Assembly (NCBI RefSeq): GCF_000428485.1
Contig: NZ_AUAA01000008.1
Location: 59,232-123,231 of the forward strand
From: Epilithonimonas tenax DSM 16811
GTDB lineage: Bacteria; Bacteroidota; Bacteroidia; Flavobacteriales; Weeksellaceae
DNA: 64,000 nucleotides
Direction: 5' to 3'
Part shown: piece after piece, positions 9,076 to 18,284 of the stretch
Numbering within the stretch: position 1 is the stretch's first letter
Layout of the letters: the number at the start of each line of letters is the position of its first letter
The notes under the pieces: model-generated
What the model saw: the letters and a program-made list of their open reading frames with translations, nothing else
Database searches by the model: none
What the model was told of the DNA's origin: nothing
Program-made: the position numbers and the translations under genes

Positions 9076-9336
9076 TTAAAACTTATAAACCTTATTTGCA
9101 GGCTTCTGATTTTTAATTTGTCCACGGATTGGAATCAATAATTCCATCAGACCATTGATTTTGATTTCGTAGATCGTAGACAGCTGCATTCCCAGCTTTC
9201 CTTTCGGCATTCCCTGGCTTTGAAACCATTCTAGGTAGCTGATTGGAAGATCTGCGAGAATCATATCTTTATGTTTTCCAAATGGCATTCTGACTTCGCA
9301 GATTTCCTTCAGGATGTCAGGATTCAAACCTTCCAT
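9076..9336 (-). CDS. DUF3820 family protein
   Basis: An 86-residue cytoplasmic protein. The pattern VRMPFGKHKDMILADLPISY (about 16-35) followed by LEWF is the signature of DUF3820, also described as putative quorum-sensing-regulated virulence factor; the biochemical role is unknown. Nearly all residues belong to this single domain. It lies one base from the end of the AI-2E transporter family gene upstream, so the two are likely cotranscribed. Confidence 0.8.
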   Translation of the reverse strand: MEGLNPDILKEICEVRMPFGKHKDMILADLPISYLEWFQSQGMPKGKLGMQLSTIYEIKINGLMELLIPIRGQIKNQKPANKVYKF

Positions 9337-9337
9337 T

Positions 9338-10429
9338 TTATACGATTAAATTTATTTTTTGATCAAGCTCTTCATTATCATTTGGTATCTGTAATGGTGG
9401 CGGTGTATCTTCATCAGAAAACTCATCACGGTAAACCTGTATCAGTAGTACTGTAATGGACATCAAAATAGGACCGAAAATCAATCCCATAAACCCGAAA
9501 ATATTCATCCCCAATATAATCCCAAAAACGGTAACCAAAGGGTGGATGTCTTCCAATTTTTTCAGTAATGTGAATCTCAGCAGATTATCCGTAAGTCCTA
9601 CGACCACAAGTCCATAGATCAAAACGCCAATCCCAGGTCCGGAATTGCCTTCTGCGATCATAAATATCCCAACAGGAACATACACTATGGCGGCCCCAAC
9701 AACCGGAAGCATAGATGCGACGGCAGTCAGCGCAAAGAGAAGCATTGCACTTGGTGCTCCAAATATCCAGTAACCAATCAGTGCGACAACGCCTTGTCCT
9801 AGTGCTACCACAGGAATCCCGATGGCGTTTGCCAGTACCAGCTTTCTGAATTTGTCACCCAGCATTTTGGTATTGGCTCTTTTGAAAGGGATTGCTTTCG
9901 AGACGATTTTTTCAAATAATCTCGCTTTTACAAACATAAAGTAGAGAATAAAATACATCGATACAATCACGGTAAAAGTATTGACAGTGGTGCTCAAAGC
10001 TTTGGTGGACAGTGTTCCGGCAAAATTGGTCACCTTTGTGATGTTCTCTTTGCTTAGGATGTCAAATCCAACTTTGGAATAGATGAACTGATGGATCTTT
10101 TCCAGAAATATATTGAATTTCTCCATATAAGCCTGCGCGTTTCCAGCTTTGGCAACCAGCATATCTACGATAAAGTAAACTGGGAGAATGAGAATAATCA
10201 ATGAGGCCAGCATCAGAACCAATGCCGCCAACCAGGGTTTCCAGTTTTTTTCTTCAACCAGATAATGATTGTATTTTCTACAGACGATATACAGCGTGAC
10301 TGCTCCTAGAACCGAAGGGAGAAACAATGCTAGATTCCAACAAATCAAGCCGACTAAAACACATATTAATATAATTAGAGCGATCTGCTTTATTACTACA
10401 GAATCTATTGGTTTTCCGGAATCTGACAT
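9338..10429 (-). CDS. AI-2E family (UPF0118) transporter
   Basis: A 363-residue polytopic inner membrane protein with about eight hydrophobic segments: a pair at about 11-45, one at 60-85, one near 155, and a C-terminal block from about 205 to 345. The segment GLVVVGLTDNLLRFTLLKKL (about 275-295) and the following HPLVTVFGIILG are typical of the AI-2E transporter superfamily. Members export small molecules or act as Na+/H+ antiporters; the real substrate here is unknown. Length is normal for the family. Confidence 0.88.
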   Translation of the reverse strand: MSDSGKPIDSVVIKQIALIILICVLVGLICWNLALFLPSVLGAVTLYIVCRKYNHYLVEEKNWKPWLAALVLMLASLIILILPVYFIVDMLVAKAGNAQAYMEKFNIFLEKIHQFIYSKVGFDILSKENITKVTNFAGTLSTKALSTTVNTFTVIVSMYFILYFMFVKARLFEKIVSKAIPFKRANTKMLGDKFRKLVLANAIGIPVVALGQGVVALIGYWIFGAPSAMLLFALTAVASMLPVVGAAIVYVPVGIFMIAEGNSGPGIGVLIYGLVVVGLTDNLLRFTLLKKLEDIHPLVTVFGIILGMNIFGFMGLIFGPILMSITVLLIQVYRDEFSDEDTPPPLQIPNDNEELDQKINLIV

Positions 10430-10450
10430 ATTTTAATTGTAAGTTTTTAT

Positions 10451-11175
10451 TTATAATTGCCTTGGAGCTCCCAGATAAGCGCAGTAAGCAGAATACATTG
10501 CAATGTAAAAAAACGGAATAGTAAGGTAAATTCCAACACAACATACGACAATGCCTGCAATACTTATAAGAGCTGCTAAAAGTGCAGTAAGCAAAAGCGT
10601 GCCATAATTTTCTTGAGCGATGTTAAACGATTTTTTGAGCGCATCAATTGCACCGGCATTTTCGAAAATCAAAATTGGATAACCCAAAAAGAAAAACGGA
10701 AGAACCAGTATAGCAGGCAAAAAACACATCAAAAAGGCAATCGTAAGAACAATCTGTGTGATTATGCATAAATGAAAATATGGACAAAATTTTGTCTGTA
10801 AGCAAAAAATAAATCAGATACCGTGATGGTCTTACGGAAATTCGATTTGTTGGCGATGTAAATCAATCCTACAAATATTGGTGCCAGCAGTAATCCCACA
10901 AAAAAAGATACGCCACCATAAGCTACGACGCCGGGCGTTGCTATCAGATCGTTGTAACTGTAACCGTTTCCTCTTTCTTTTATCTCTTCCATCAGCATCG
11001 TCGAGTTAAAACCGGTCACAGGCTGGATGAGATAACTTAATAAGAAATAGATGACAACGGCAAGGAAACAATACAAAAATGTATTCTTGAAAATTTCTAA
11101 TGCGTGGGAAATGATGCTACCTGCTTCCTTCGAGGGAATATTGGCAGGGGTTTCGAATTCAGTAAAATTGTCCAT
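10451..11175 (-). pseudogene. Frameshifted membrane protein gene, paralogue of the next gene
   Basis: Two pieces lie in different frames. The 5' piece (11175 to 10762) codes for 137 residues with membrane segments and ends in FVHIFIYA then a stop. The 3' piece runs in another frame through IITQIVLTIAFLMCFLPA to the end at 10451. The second frame is open just after the stop and carries on the helix, so a single missing base near 10765-10772 would restore one protein of about 240 residues. The C-terminal part resembles the neighbouring 236-residue protein (both end with a pair of helices and a similar cytoplasmic tail). No canonical slippery heptamer was seen. Either a real mutation or a sequencing error. 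Confidence 0.75.
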
Positions 11176-11246
11176 AGTGATTTAAGTTTGAAGTTTATAA
11201 TCAAATCTACATAAAAAAAATTTGACATAAATTAACTCATCATCAA

Positions 11247-11954
11247 TTATTCCTCAAAATCAGCGATTAAGTGTTTGTAAAGCACATAGATCATCGCATT
11301 CCAAAACGGAAAAGTCAGGAAGATTCCAAAGAAAAACAGCACAAATCCACAGTACGAAAATAGGATAGAAACCATTGTTGCGATGAAGATCAAAATAAAA
11401 TGCTTCTGAAAAGTCTGAACACTGATCTGAAACGACTGAAAATAATTAAACCCTTTGAAAAACATCAATGCCGGAATAAAAAGCATCATCGGAATCCAGA
11501 TCAAAGTAAAAACCGAAAGAAAATTATTGATCATACTCCAAGCCAAAGAATAGATCACAAACAGAAAGAAATAGTGACCCTGGAAACCCGCAAAAAGATC
11601 ACCCGTTTCCGGTTTCTCTCCAAGATCCAGTTTTCTGTAGATTTTCAGAAAACCAATATTCAGCGGGAAAATTACTGCTTTTATGACGATCATCACCTGC
11701 AAAAACAAAACCGCATTATCGGTCTGCATGAGTGCTGTATATTTGGTCAAAAAAGCTTGACTATCAGAATAGAACAAACCCTGAAACTTCTGGATCTCTT
11801 CAAAAAGTCCGTAATACCGGAAAGCAAAAGAGCCCGCAAACATGGTCACAGAAAAATAAATCACCGTAAACAAAAACTGAAAAGGCAAAGTTCTCATCCA
11901 ATATTGATAGGCTTCTGTCAGTAATTTCCCGATCTCTGGTTTTGGCATTGTCAT
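11247..11954 (-). CDS. Polytopic membrane protein of unknown function
   Basis: A 236-residue protein with about five hydrophobic segments. The ATG at 11954 (MTMPKPEIGKLL) is preferred over the upstream ATG at 11999, because a TAnnTTTG -7 element (CAAAAATA on the plus strand, 11969-11976) lies between them. The layout (soluble N-terminal helix, membrane segments, a GxFLTFPFWNAMIYVLYKH tail) matches a group of Flavobacteriia membrane proteins without known role. It is a paralogue of the frameshifted gene downstream. It is divergent from pabB with short spacing. Confidence 0.72.
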   Translation of the reverse strand: MTMPKPEIGKLLTEAYQYWMRTLPFQFLFTVIYFSVTMFAGSFAFRYYGLFEEIQKFQGLFYSDSQAFLTKYTALMQTDNAVLFLQVMIVIKAVIFPLNIGFLKIYRKLDLGEKPETGDLFAGFQGHYFFLFVIYSLAWSMINNFLSVFTLIWIPMMLFIPALMFFKGFNYFQSFQISVQTFQKHFILIFIATMVSILFSYCGFVLFFFGIFLTFPFWNAMIYVLYKHLIADFEE

Positions 11955-12037
11955 TCTAAAAATTTTTGCAAAAATAGAGGATTGCAACAGATAATCCATA
12001 TTTTAAGTCTTTTATCTTTTCTCTATCATCTTTTCTC

Positions 12038-12045
12038 TACTTTTG
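12038..12045 (+). promoter_or_regulatory. -7 element directly before pabB
   Basis: TACTTTTG, a full match to TAnnTTTG, ends four bases before the pabB ATG at 12050. Transcription from it would give an almost leaderless mRNA. A clear TTG at the right distance was not seen. Confidence 0.5.
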
Positions 12046-12049
12046 TTTT

Positions 12050-13021
12050 ATGTTTCAGAATTCGCAGTTTCAAAGAATGGATGACTTATCAGAAAGAAAA
12101 GAACCCTTTTTTTTTCTGATCAGTTTTTTGATGGATGAGGTTCGTATTTTTACTCAAAACGAAATTGAAAATAATAGGTTGTTGATTGATTTTCCGAGTG
12201 TTACAAATGTGAGTAATGGCCACGCAATAACTCCAAACTTCGATTGGAAATCATTTCCCGAAACTTTGGAAGATTATCAAAAAGGATTCGACATAGTTCA
12301 AGGAAATTTAAAAAAAGGAAACTCCTATCTCACGAATTATACCAGAAAAACCAACATCGAAACCAGCCTGACTTTGGACGAGATCTTCCGGCTGTCAAAC
12401 GCCAAATATAAAATTCTGCTTCCAGATGAATTCGTCTGTTTCTCACCGGAAACCTTCGTAGAGATCGTGGATCATAAGATCTTCACACATCCAATGAAGG
12501 GCACAATTGATGCGGAAATTGTAGATGCAGAGAACATCCTGAAAAATGATGTGAAAGAAAAAGCGGAACATTATACAGTTGTCGATTTGTTGAGAAACGA
12601 TCTCAGCATGGTTGCCAATCAAGTGAAAGTCAAGGATTTCCAAAGGATTGATTATCTTAAAACCAAACAGAAAAATCTACTCGCTATGAGTTCTGAGGTC
12701 GAAGGCGAGATAAAACCGGAATTCCAGAACAAAGTAGGATCTATTCTTCAAAAATTATTGCCAGCGGGATCTATTCTCGGTGCTCCCAAACCAAAAACTT
12801 TGGAGATCATCTTGCAAGCTGAACAATACGACCGTGGTTTTTACACCGGAGTTGCAGGTTATTTTGATGGTGAGAATCTGGATTCCTGCGTGATGATCAG
12901 ATTTATTGAAAATGAAAACGGTAAGCTTTTTTTCAAAAGTGGCGGCGGAATCACACATCAAAGCGAGCTAAGCAGTGAATACGAAGAAATGAAAAACAAA
13001 ATCTATGTCCCGATTTATTGA
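12050..13021 (+). CDS. pabB: Aminodeoxychorismate synthase component I
   Basis: A 323-residue member of the chorismate-binding enzyme family in the short PabB form. It joins chorismate and ammonia to form 4-amino-4-deoxychorismate for folate synthesis, with ammonia normally supplied by PabA (not in this window). Seen: YTVVDLLRNDLSMV near 180-195, LLPAGSILGAPKPKTLEII (about 237-256) and FFKSGGGITHQSELSSEYEE near the C-terminus, all part of the chorismate/Mg site. It overlaps pabC by 17 bases, and the two together fit a PABA operon. The long N-terminal domain of TrpE-type enzymes is missing, as expected for this form. Confidence 0.93.
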   Translation: MFQNSQFQRMDDLSERKEPFFFLISFLMDEVRIFTQNEIENNRLLIDFPSVTNVSNGHAITPNFDWKSFPETLEDYQKGFDIVQGNLKKGNSYLTNYTRKTNIETSLTLDEIFRLSNAKYKILLPDEFVCFSPETFVEIVDHKIFTHPMKGTIDAEIVDAENILKNDVKEKAEHYTVVDLLRNDLSMVANQVKVKDFQRIDYLKTKQKNLLAMSSEVEGEIKPEFQNKVGSILQKLLPAGSILGAPKPKTLEIILQAEQYDRGFYTGVAGYFDGENLDSCVMIRFIENENGKLFFKSGGGITHQSELSSEYEEMKNKIYVPIY

Positions 13022-13631
13022 AAGCATCAAGGTTGAAGATCAGAAGATCTTCCTGACAGAACTTCATCAGAAAAGAATGAATGCCACTTTTTCCAATTTC
13101 GGAAAGCTGTGTCAAATTGATATTCACAGCCTGTTCCTCAACTTGGAACACGATGAAGACGGTCTTTACAAATTCCGGATAGAATATGATTTGGAAAACA
13201 GTTTCAAAACGCAGATTATGCCTTACGCTATTTCTGATCACGATGATTTCGAATTGGTTATTGGTAATGAAATTGATTATGCTTTTAAATCTGCAGACAG
13301 AACTGAGTTCCAGAAAATGAAAAAAAATAGTGATGCAGACGAGATTATTATTGTGAAACAAAACCAGATGACAGACAGCTCTTATTCCAATCTTCTGTTC
13401 CTGAAAGATAAAACCTGGTTCACACCCAAAACTTATCTTTTGAATGGCGTGATGCGACAAAGTCTATTAGCCTCGAAAAAAATCAAAGAAACCGACATTA
13501 CAATGGGTAATATCAAAGAATTTTCGCATTTTCAATTGATTAATGCACTGAATGATTTTGATGAAATGTTCATTTATCCTATCGAGAAAATCATCAATCT
13601 ACCGAAAGATGAATCGGATTTGGATTTTTGA
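13005..13631 (+). CDS. pabC: Aminodeoxychorismate lyase-like aminotransferase class IV protein
   Basis: A 208-residue PLP enzyme of the class IV fold. The likely PLP lysine is K95 in AFKSADR, and QNQMTDSSYSNLLFLKD (about 124-140) matches the cofactor phosphate region of the class (E/T-x-SxSNlf). It would release pyruvate from aminodeoxychorismate to give 4-aminobenzoate. The protein is shorter than E. coli PabC (269) but this short form is usual beside Bacteroidota PabB. It starts inside pabB in another frame, which implies coupled translation. Confidence 0.85.
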   Translation: MSRFIESIKVEDQKIFLTELHQKRMNATFSNFGKLCQIDIHSLFLNLEHDEDGLYKFRIEYDLENSFKTQIMPYAISDHDDFELVIGNEIDYAFKSADRTEFQKMKKNSDADEIIIVKQNQMTDSSYSNLLFLKDKTWFTPKTYLLNGVMRQSLLASKKIKETDITMGNIKEFSHFQLINALNDFDEMFIYPIEKIINLPKDESDLDF

Positions 13632-13746
13632 GTTCGTGCCCGCAAAGGCCGCAGAATTTGATGAAAAAACAACAAAAAAGCAACTCACTTCTTGCAACGG
13701 TACTCATTTTTACGACTAAATGCCTTTAGCGACTTTTCGATAAAAA

Positions 13747-15411
13747 TCACTTCAACGCTGCAAAATACTGCTTCAGAATATCCGCATTATTACATTCGGA
13801 CGTCATGACTTCCAAAATTTTCGGTTTCGGATTGGACTTGAAAAAGTTGGGTAAAACCCGATCCAACGTAATTTCATCTTCCACTTTCGTGTAATCAAAA
13901 CCGAAATTCTTTGCCAATAATTCTGCGTTTCTGTGATGCGTGGTGGCGATAAACTCGTCCAAGGCATTGGTGCCACTTGGTCCGGGAATGATTTTAAAAA
14001 TGTTGCCTTCACCATTATTAAAGATCACAATCCTCGTGTAAGGCGGTATGTATTGATTCCAAAGTCCATTAATGTCATAGAAAAATGACAAATCTCCGGT
14101 AATCAAAATCGTAGGTTCATCTTCCATCATCGCAAATCCCATCGCCGTAGAAGTACAGCCGTCTATGCCGCTGGTTCCGCGGTTACAATAAACATCATGG
14201 GTTTGAAAAACAAATAATTGTGCATATCGGATGGCAGAACTGTTGGAGAAATGAATTCTGTAATTCTCTGGAGTATGATTTGATAATTGGCGGAAAAGAT
14301 AAAAGTCTGAAAAAGGTGCTTTGTTCAGATACTCCTCGTGTTTCGCGTCTTTTTTGTCCTTCAGAACATCCCAAAGATTGAAGAAAGGTCTTGGCTCCAG
14401 ATTGATGGATTTCAATAACTTGGAGAAAAAAATCTCCGCTTTTGTTTCAATTTTTTGGGTTAAAGCAAAATAAGTATCTGGCTGCCAATATTCATCGATG
14501 TGCCAGTGCTGTGCAGGTTTTGCTTTTCGGAGGAATTGTTTCACCCTTTTGGAAACGACATTCTGTCCGATGGTAATCAGCAAATCTGGCGCATATGTTC
14601 TGTAATCTTCCTCGGTAAAATCTGTAATATAACGATCAATATGAGCAAAGAATTTCTCGTGCTGGAGATTGGAGCCCATTTCTGTTAAAACTACAACTGT
14701 ATGGTTTTTAACCAATTGGGCAAGTTGTGCATCCAACTCTGCGTTGGGTGCTAATGTGCCAGTAAGGATGAGTATTCTTTTGGAAATGTGCCAGTCTGCA
14801 ATCAGGTTGGATGGGATTTCGTACGCTTTTTTCTGAATTGTCTTTTCGACAGCCGGCAAAACAGGCAATTCATCTACCAGATTGTAAAGAGGCTCATTCA
14901 GAGGAATATTGATGTGAACAGGGCCGCTTTTTTCGATGCAAAGTTCGACCGCTTTTTTAATCGTTTCAAAATTATGGTCTTCTGCACCATCTTTTTCGTC
15001 TTCCAACAGTTCAAAGTCACCATAAGAATGCTGTTGGAAAAGGTTTTTTTGGCGAATCGTTTGTCCGTCAAAAATATCCACAAAATCCGCAGGTCTGTCC
15101 GCAGTCAAGACCAGTAGCGGCACATTCTGATAAAATGCCTCTACAACTGCAGGATAATAATTGGTGGCCGCAGAACCACTTGTACAGGTAATGGCAACAG
15201 GCTTTTTGATCGATTTTGAAATGCCCAATGCTACAAAAGCCGCCGCTCTCTCGTCCACAATACTGTAACACTGGAACGCATCGATCTCTGAAAAATGGAT
15301 TGACAAAGGCGCATTTCTAGAACCTGGCGAAATGATAATCTTATGGATGCCGTATTGTTCAAGAATATGGGCTAGAATCTGGATGCTGCGTTTTGCGGAA
15401 TATTGCTTCAT
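13747..15411 (-). CDS. menD: MenD, SEPHCHC synthase (menaquinone)
   Basis: A 554-residue thiamine diphosphate enzyme that condenses isochorismate with 2-oxoglutarate in menaquinone synthesis. SPGSRNAPLS (25-34) and DERAAAFVALG (about 53-63) are the start of the cofactor-binding domain with its catalytic glutamate region; GDLSFFYDINGLWN near residue 445 is the Mg/ThDP motif, and NNGEGNIFKIIPG follows it. Length is normal. No other men gene lies in the window. A TAAATTTG -7 box lies 33 bases before the start on the minus strand (15444-15451). It is convergent with pabC. Confidence 0.96.
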   Translation of the reverse strand: MKQYSAKRSIQILAHILEQYGIHKIIISPGSRNAPLSIHFSEIDAFQCYSIVDERAAAFVALGISKSIKKPVAITCTSGSAATNYYPAVVEAFYQNVPLLVLTADRPADFVDIFDGQTIRQKNLFQQHSYGDFELLEDEKDGAEDHNFETIKKAVELCIEKSGPVHINIPLNEPLYNLVDELPVLPAVEKTIQKKAYEIPSNLIADWHISKRILILTGTLAPNAELDAQLAQLVKNHTVVVLTEMGSNLQHEKFFAHIDRYITDFTEEDYRTYAPDLLITIGQNVVSKRVKQFLRKAKPAQHWHIDEYWQPDTYFALTQKIETKAEIFFSKLLKSINLEPRPFFNLWDVLKDKKDAKHEEYLNKAPFSDFYLFRQLSNHTPENYRIHFSNSSAIRYAQLFVFQTHDVYCNRGTSGIDGCTSTAMGFAMMEDEPTILITGDLSFFYDINGLWNQYIPPYTRIVIFNNGEGNIFKIIPGPSGTNALDEFIATTHHRNAELLAKNFGFDYTKVEDEITLDRVLPNFFKSNPKPKILEVMTSECNNADILKQYFAALK

Positions 15412-15573
15412 TGTAAAAATTTACTGAGAAATAAATCAGTTTGCAAATTTAATAAAAACCTTTGGGCAAGGTGTTGTAATTTATCGCAAAGGTGCAATTT
15501 AAAATTTAATTCGGTTCTTATGAAGTCGCAAAATTTGATACTTATAAGCGTTAAAATTTCGGAATGTAATTCA

Positions 15574-15603
15574 CAAAAAAATCCGGCTCTTGAGAACCGG
15601 AAA
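15574..15603 (-). terminator. Rho-independent terminator of the small membrane protein gene
   Basis: Stem TCCGG/CCGGA with an inner TCT/AGA pairing around TG (15581-15601), followed on the minus strand by a run of seven T. It lies downstream of the minus-strand gene ending at 15627. Confidence 0.8.
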
Positions 15604-15626
15604 TTTGTATAATTAAATAGGGTGTG

Positions 15627-15824
15627 TCATAAAAATGCGTCTAACTCTACGCCGTCATCCGCAGCTGCATAGGGATTTCTCTTGGCGTTCCCGAATAAGT
15701 GATGGTGGTCAGCATAATCGCTGTTATAAACTCTGTTTCTTACATATTTTCTTACCACCAAAACGCCCAGAACAGCTGCTGTCCCAAAGATTCCGGCAAA
15801 GATGATTTCTACGTTTCTCTTCAT
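15627..15824 (-). CDS. Small single-pass membrane protein
   Basis: A 65-residue protein from the ATG at 15824 (MKRNVEIIFAGIFG), chosen over the ATG at 15896 because the extra 24 residues are not domain-like. One hydrophobic helix fills residues 5-23, followed by a basic patch (RKYVRNRVY) and a polar tail with a DHHHLF segment. No family was recognised. It has its own terminator. Confidence 0.6.
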   Translation of the reverse strand: MKRNVEIIFAGIFGTAAVLGVLVVRKYVRNRVYNSDYADHHHLFGNAKRNPYAAADDGVELDAFL

Positions 15825-16013
15825 ATCATTAAAGATTAATATTTTTTCCTCAGCAAAAGATGTTCCTTTTTGAATAGGAAACCTCAATCTTATCAAAAAT
15901 TTAAGATTCTGAAGGACACTTTTTACAGTTCAGTCGGTTTTTTTAACAATTCGGTCATATATAATTGCAGAAGCTTAGTAGGTAAGCTAATTTTGGACTC
16001 AGAAATTATTATA

Positions 16014-17339
16014 ATGCAAAAGAAAAACATCATATCACTATTTTGGGTCGGTTTTGGCGTCAATATCTTTTTTTTCATCATTACTACAGATGACAAAACG
16101 ATAGAGAATTTTTTCTACGGACTTTTAATTTGTCTTGTGTATTCTTTTTTTCTGGGGATTGGAAACGCGATGACGAATGAGCTTTTGAATAAAAAATTCT
16201 CCTGGACAGAGCAAACCAGAGCGAGAACAATTTTTGGGATTATTGCACTTGTTTTCATTAATGTTATCATCAGTTATCTATGCGGATATCTCAATTTTGT
16301 GGTCATTCAGCAAAAAGCAACAACGGCAGCGTTCTTTTCAGAAAAATACAATATGGTTAATTGGTTTACAATTAATATCTCTTTGATGATTTCGGCTTTC
16401 CTTCACGCCAAAGGCTTTATGGAAGAGTTGAAAAAAAATACCAAAAAAGAAGTGGTAGAGCAGAAACTGATTGCAAAATCTGCCAATGCCCAATTCGAAT
16501 CTCTGAAGAACCAATTGGATCCGCATTTTCTCTTCAACTCTTTGAATGTCTTAACCGCTTTGATTGATGAGAATCCTGAACAGGCGCAGAAATTCACCAC
16601 ATCGATGTCAAAAATCTACCGTTACGTTTTGGAGCAAAAAGACAAAGAAATAGTGAAAGTGGAAGATGAGATAGAGTTTGCCAAGATATATTGCAACTTA
16701 TTGAAAACCAGATTTGAAGACAGTGTCAGTTTTAATTTTGATATCAATCCTGATGATCTGCAAAAACTGGTAGTGCCACTCTCCTTACAATTGTTACTGG
16801 AAAACTGCATCAAACACAACTTTGCAACATCATCCAAACCGTTGAATGTCAGAATCTTCACAGAAGGAAAATTTCTCTGTATCGAAAATAACCTCCAGGT
16901 GCGGGAACAACTCAAAGAAAGTGCGGGAATAGGTTTGTCAAATATCGTTCAGCGTTATGCGCTGCTTACCAGGGATCATGTTTTTATAGAAAAATCAGAA
17001 CAGACTTTCAAAGTGAAAATACCAATACTAACGGAAAAAATTGCTAAAAAAATGGATACCTACACAGCACCAGACACAGAAAATATCGCTTACCATAGAG
17101 CGGCAAAAAGAGTAAAAGAACTCAAAAGTTTTTATGGAAATCTGATCTCCTATTGCATTGTTATTCCATTTCTGACGATCTTTAATCTGCTTACCTCGCC
17201 AGGACAACTGTGGTTTTATTGGCCGATGCTGGGCTGGGGAATTGGTCTGACAGCACACGCGATGAACGTTTTCGCGATAGGAAAAAATTGGGAAGAAAAG
17301 AAAATACAGGAAATACTTAATAAAGAAAATCAAAAATAA
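16014..17339 (+). CDS. LytS/YehU-type histidine kinase with C-terminal 2TM domain
   Basis: A 441-residue sensor kinase from the ATG at 16014; an upstream ATG at 15870 would add 48 residues that look non-coding. Four membrane helices lie within 1-135. The phosphoacceptor box is LKNQLDPHFLFNSL (164-177, H171), the N box LLLENCIKHNF (260-270, N264) and the G box GIGLSN (305-310). Unusually the protein continues with a 2TM domain (about 358-440: YHRAAKRVKELKSFYGNL, two helices, GKNWEEKKI). Three free-standing copies of this domain and a LytTR regulator follow in the same direction, 2 bases to the first. The kinase would phosphorylate that regulator. Confidence 0.92.
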   Translation: MQKKNIISLFWVGFGVNIFFFIITTDDKTIENFFYGLLICLVYSFFLGIGNAMTNELLNKKFSWTEQTRARTIFGIIALVFINVIISYLCGYLNFVVIQQKATTAAFFSEKYNMVNWFTINISLMISAFLHAKGFMEELKKNTKKEVVEQKLIAKSANAQFESLKNQLDPHFLFNSLNVLTALIDENPEQAQKFTTSMSKIYRYVLEQKDKEIVKVEDEIEFAKIYCNLLKTRFEDSVSFNFDINPDDLQKLVVPLSLQLLLENCIKHNFATSSKPLNVRIFTEGKFLCIENNLQVREQLKESAGIGLSNIVQRYALLTRDHVFIEKSEQTFKVKIPILTEKIAKKMDTYTAPDTENIAYHRAAKRVKELKSFYGNLISYCIVIPFLTIFNLLTSPGQLWFYWPMLGWGIGLTAHAMNVFAIGKNWEEKKIQEILNKENQK

Positions 17340-17341
17340 TC

Positions 17342-17641
17342 ATGGAAAATAACAACAGCAGGATCCACTACGAGATAGCGGTGGAAAGAGTAAAAAACAT
17401 CAGAAAATTTTATACCAGTGTAGTGGTCTTTATCATCATATTTGGAGTCATCTATGGCATCAGATTTTTCAAATACGGGTTTTCAAACTTAGATCACATT
17501 CAGGTTTCATGGATCTTCATTATCTGGGGATTGCTACTGGCTATAAGAGGTTTCAAGTTATTTTTCCTGAACTCGGATTGGGAAAAAGAGATGATTAATA
17601 AAGAACTTAAAAAACAAAACAATGGAAATTATTCAAGATAA
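17342..17641 (+). CDS. 2TM domain protein (copy 1)
   Basis: A 99-residue protein with the pattern YEIAVERVKNIRKFYTS, two hydrophobic helices (about 27-44 and 58-74) and a DWEKEMINKEL tail. This is the 2TM domain (N-terminal amphipathic helix, two membrane helices, C-terminal WE-x-x-x-I motif). It starts two bases after the kinase stop. It is the most divergent copy: the central WGIGL-x-x-H motif seen in the others is WGLLLAIRG here. Role unknown; partner of the kinase is an inference. Confidence 0.82.
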   Translation: MENNNSRIHYEIAVERVKNIRKFYTSVVVFIIIFGVIYGIRFFKYGFSNLDHIQVSWIFIIWGLLLAIRGFKLFFLNSDWEKEMINKELKKQNNGNYSR

Positions 17642-17924
17642 AAACGGTATCGAATATCGCGAAGCCGTAAAAAAAGTAAAACGCCTCAAAGGTTTTTACA
17701 CCCATTTGACCATCTATACCTTGGTCAATCTATTCCTTATTTTTGCCAACTGGAGCGAGATCCGCGAAGAACACAGCTTCTGGAGCTGGGAGATTTGGGC
17801 AACACCAGTTTTCTGGGGAATAGGATTGGTAGCGCACGGCGCGGGTGTTTTTTGTCCCGGATATTTTTTAGGAAAAGATTGGGAAGATAGAAAAACGAAA
17901 GAATTAATGGAAAAGTATAAATAA
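17622..17924 (+). CDS. 2TM domain protein (copy 2)
   Basis: A 100-residue 2TM domain protein. YREAVKKVKRLKGFYTHLTIY leads into the first helix, here starting at residue 12; the second helix contains FWGIGLVAHGAGVF, and the tail is GKDWEDRKTKELMEKYK. It overlaps the end of copy 1 by 20 bases, so translation is probably coupled. It is the copy most like the C-terminal domain of the kinase (WGIGL-x-x-HA). Confidence 0.85.
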   Translation: MEIIQDKNGIEYREAVKKVKRLKGFYTHLTIYTLVNLFLIFANWSEIREEHSFWSWEIWATPVFWGIGLVAHGAGVFCPGYFLGKDWEDRKTKELMEKYK

Positions 17925-17943
17925 TACGACTAAAATTTAGTCA

Positions 17944-18243
17944 ATGGAAAATCGAAAGTTAGAAAATAACTCAGATGAAAAACTTCGTTATCTGAATGCG
18001 CAAAAAAGAGTCAGAGAAATTAGAGGCTTCTATGCTCATTTAATTGCTTACGTTGCTGTAAATGTTGTAGTGATAATTTTCAATATTCTTTATCACGAGC
18101 TAGGCTATATGAGGATAAAAGTAAATCAATTTTACAGCCTTATAATTTGGGGAATATTAATTATGATTCACGCTGGATTTGTTTTCTTAGGCAAGGAATG
18201 GGAAGAAAGGAAAATTCGCAAATTAATGGACAAAGAAAAATAA
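17944..18243 (+). CDS. 2TM domain protein (copy 3)
   Basis: A 99-residue 2TM domain protein: YLNAQKRVREIRGFYAHLIA, two helices (about 35-52 and 67-83), and GKEWEERKIRKLMDKEK at the end. It lies 19 bases after copy 2 and 41 bases before the response regulator. The three small proteins and the kinase tail share the same layout but differ at most positions, so the duplications are not recent. Confidence 0.85.
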   Translation: MENRKLENNSDEKLRYLNAQKRVREIRGFYAHLIAYVAVNVVVIIFNILYHELGYMRIKVNQFYSLIIWGILIMIHAGFVFLGKEWEERKIRKLMDKEK

Positions 18244-18284
18244 TATTTTACCTAATTTCGAATTCAATAAAATAAACTATAAAA

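Noticed and set aside
10740..10800. Programmed -1 frameshift as the explanation for the split membrane protein
   Set aside because: No X-XXY-YYZ slippery heptamer in the right frame was found before the stop.
13005..13460. A 169-codon minus-strand frame across pabC
   Set aside because: Starts and ends within the pabB-pabC pair and has no recognisable protein features.
15870..16013. Upstream extension of the histidine kinase by 48 codons
   Set aside because: The stretch has no helix or domain pattern and covers the intergenic region; the ATG at 16014 starts directly at the first membrane segment.
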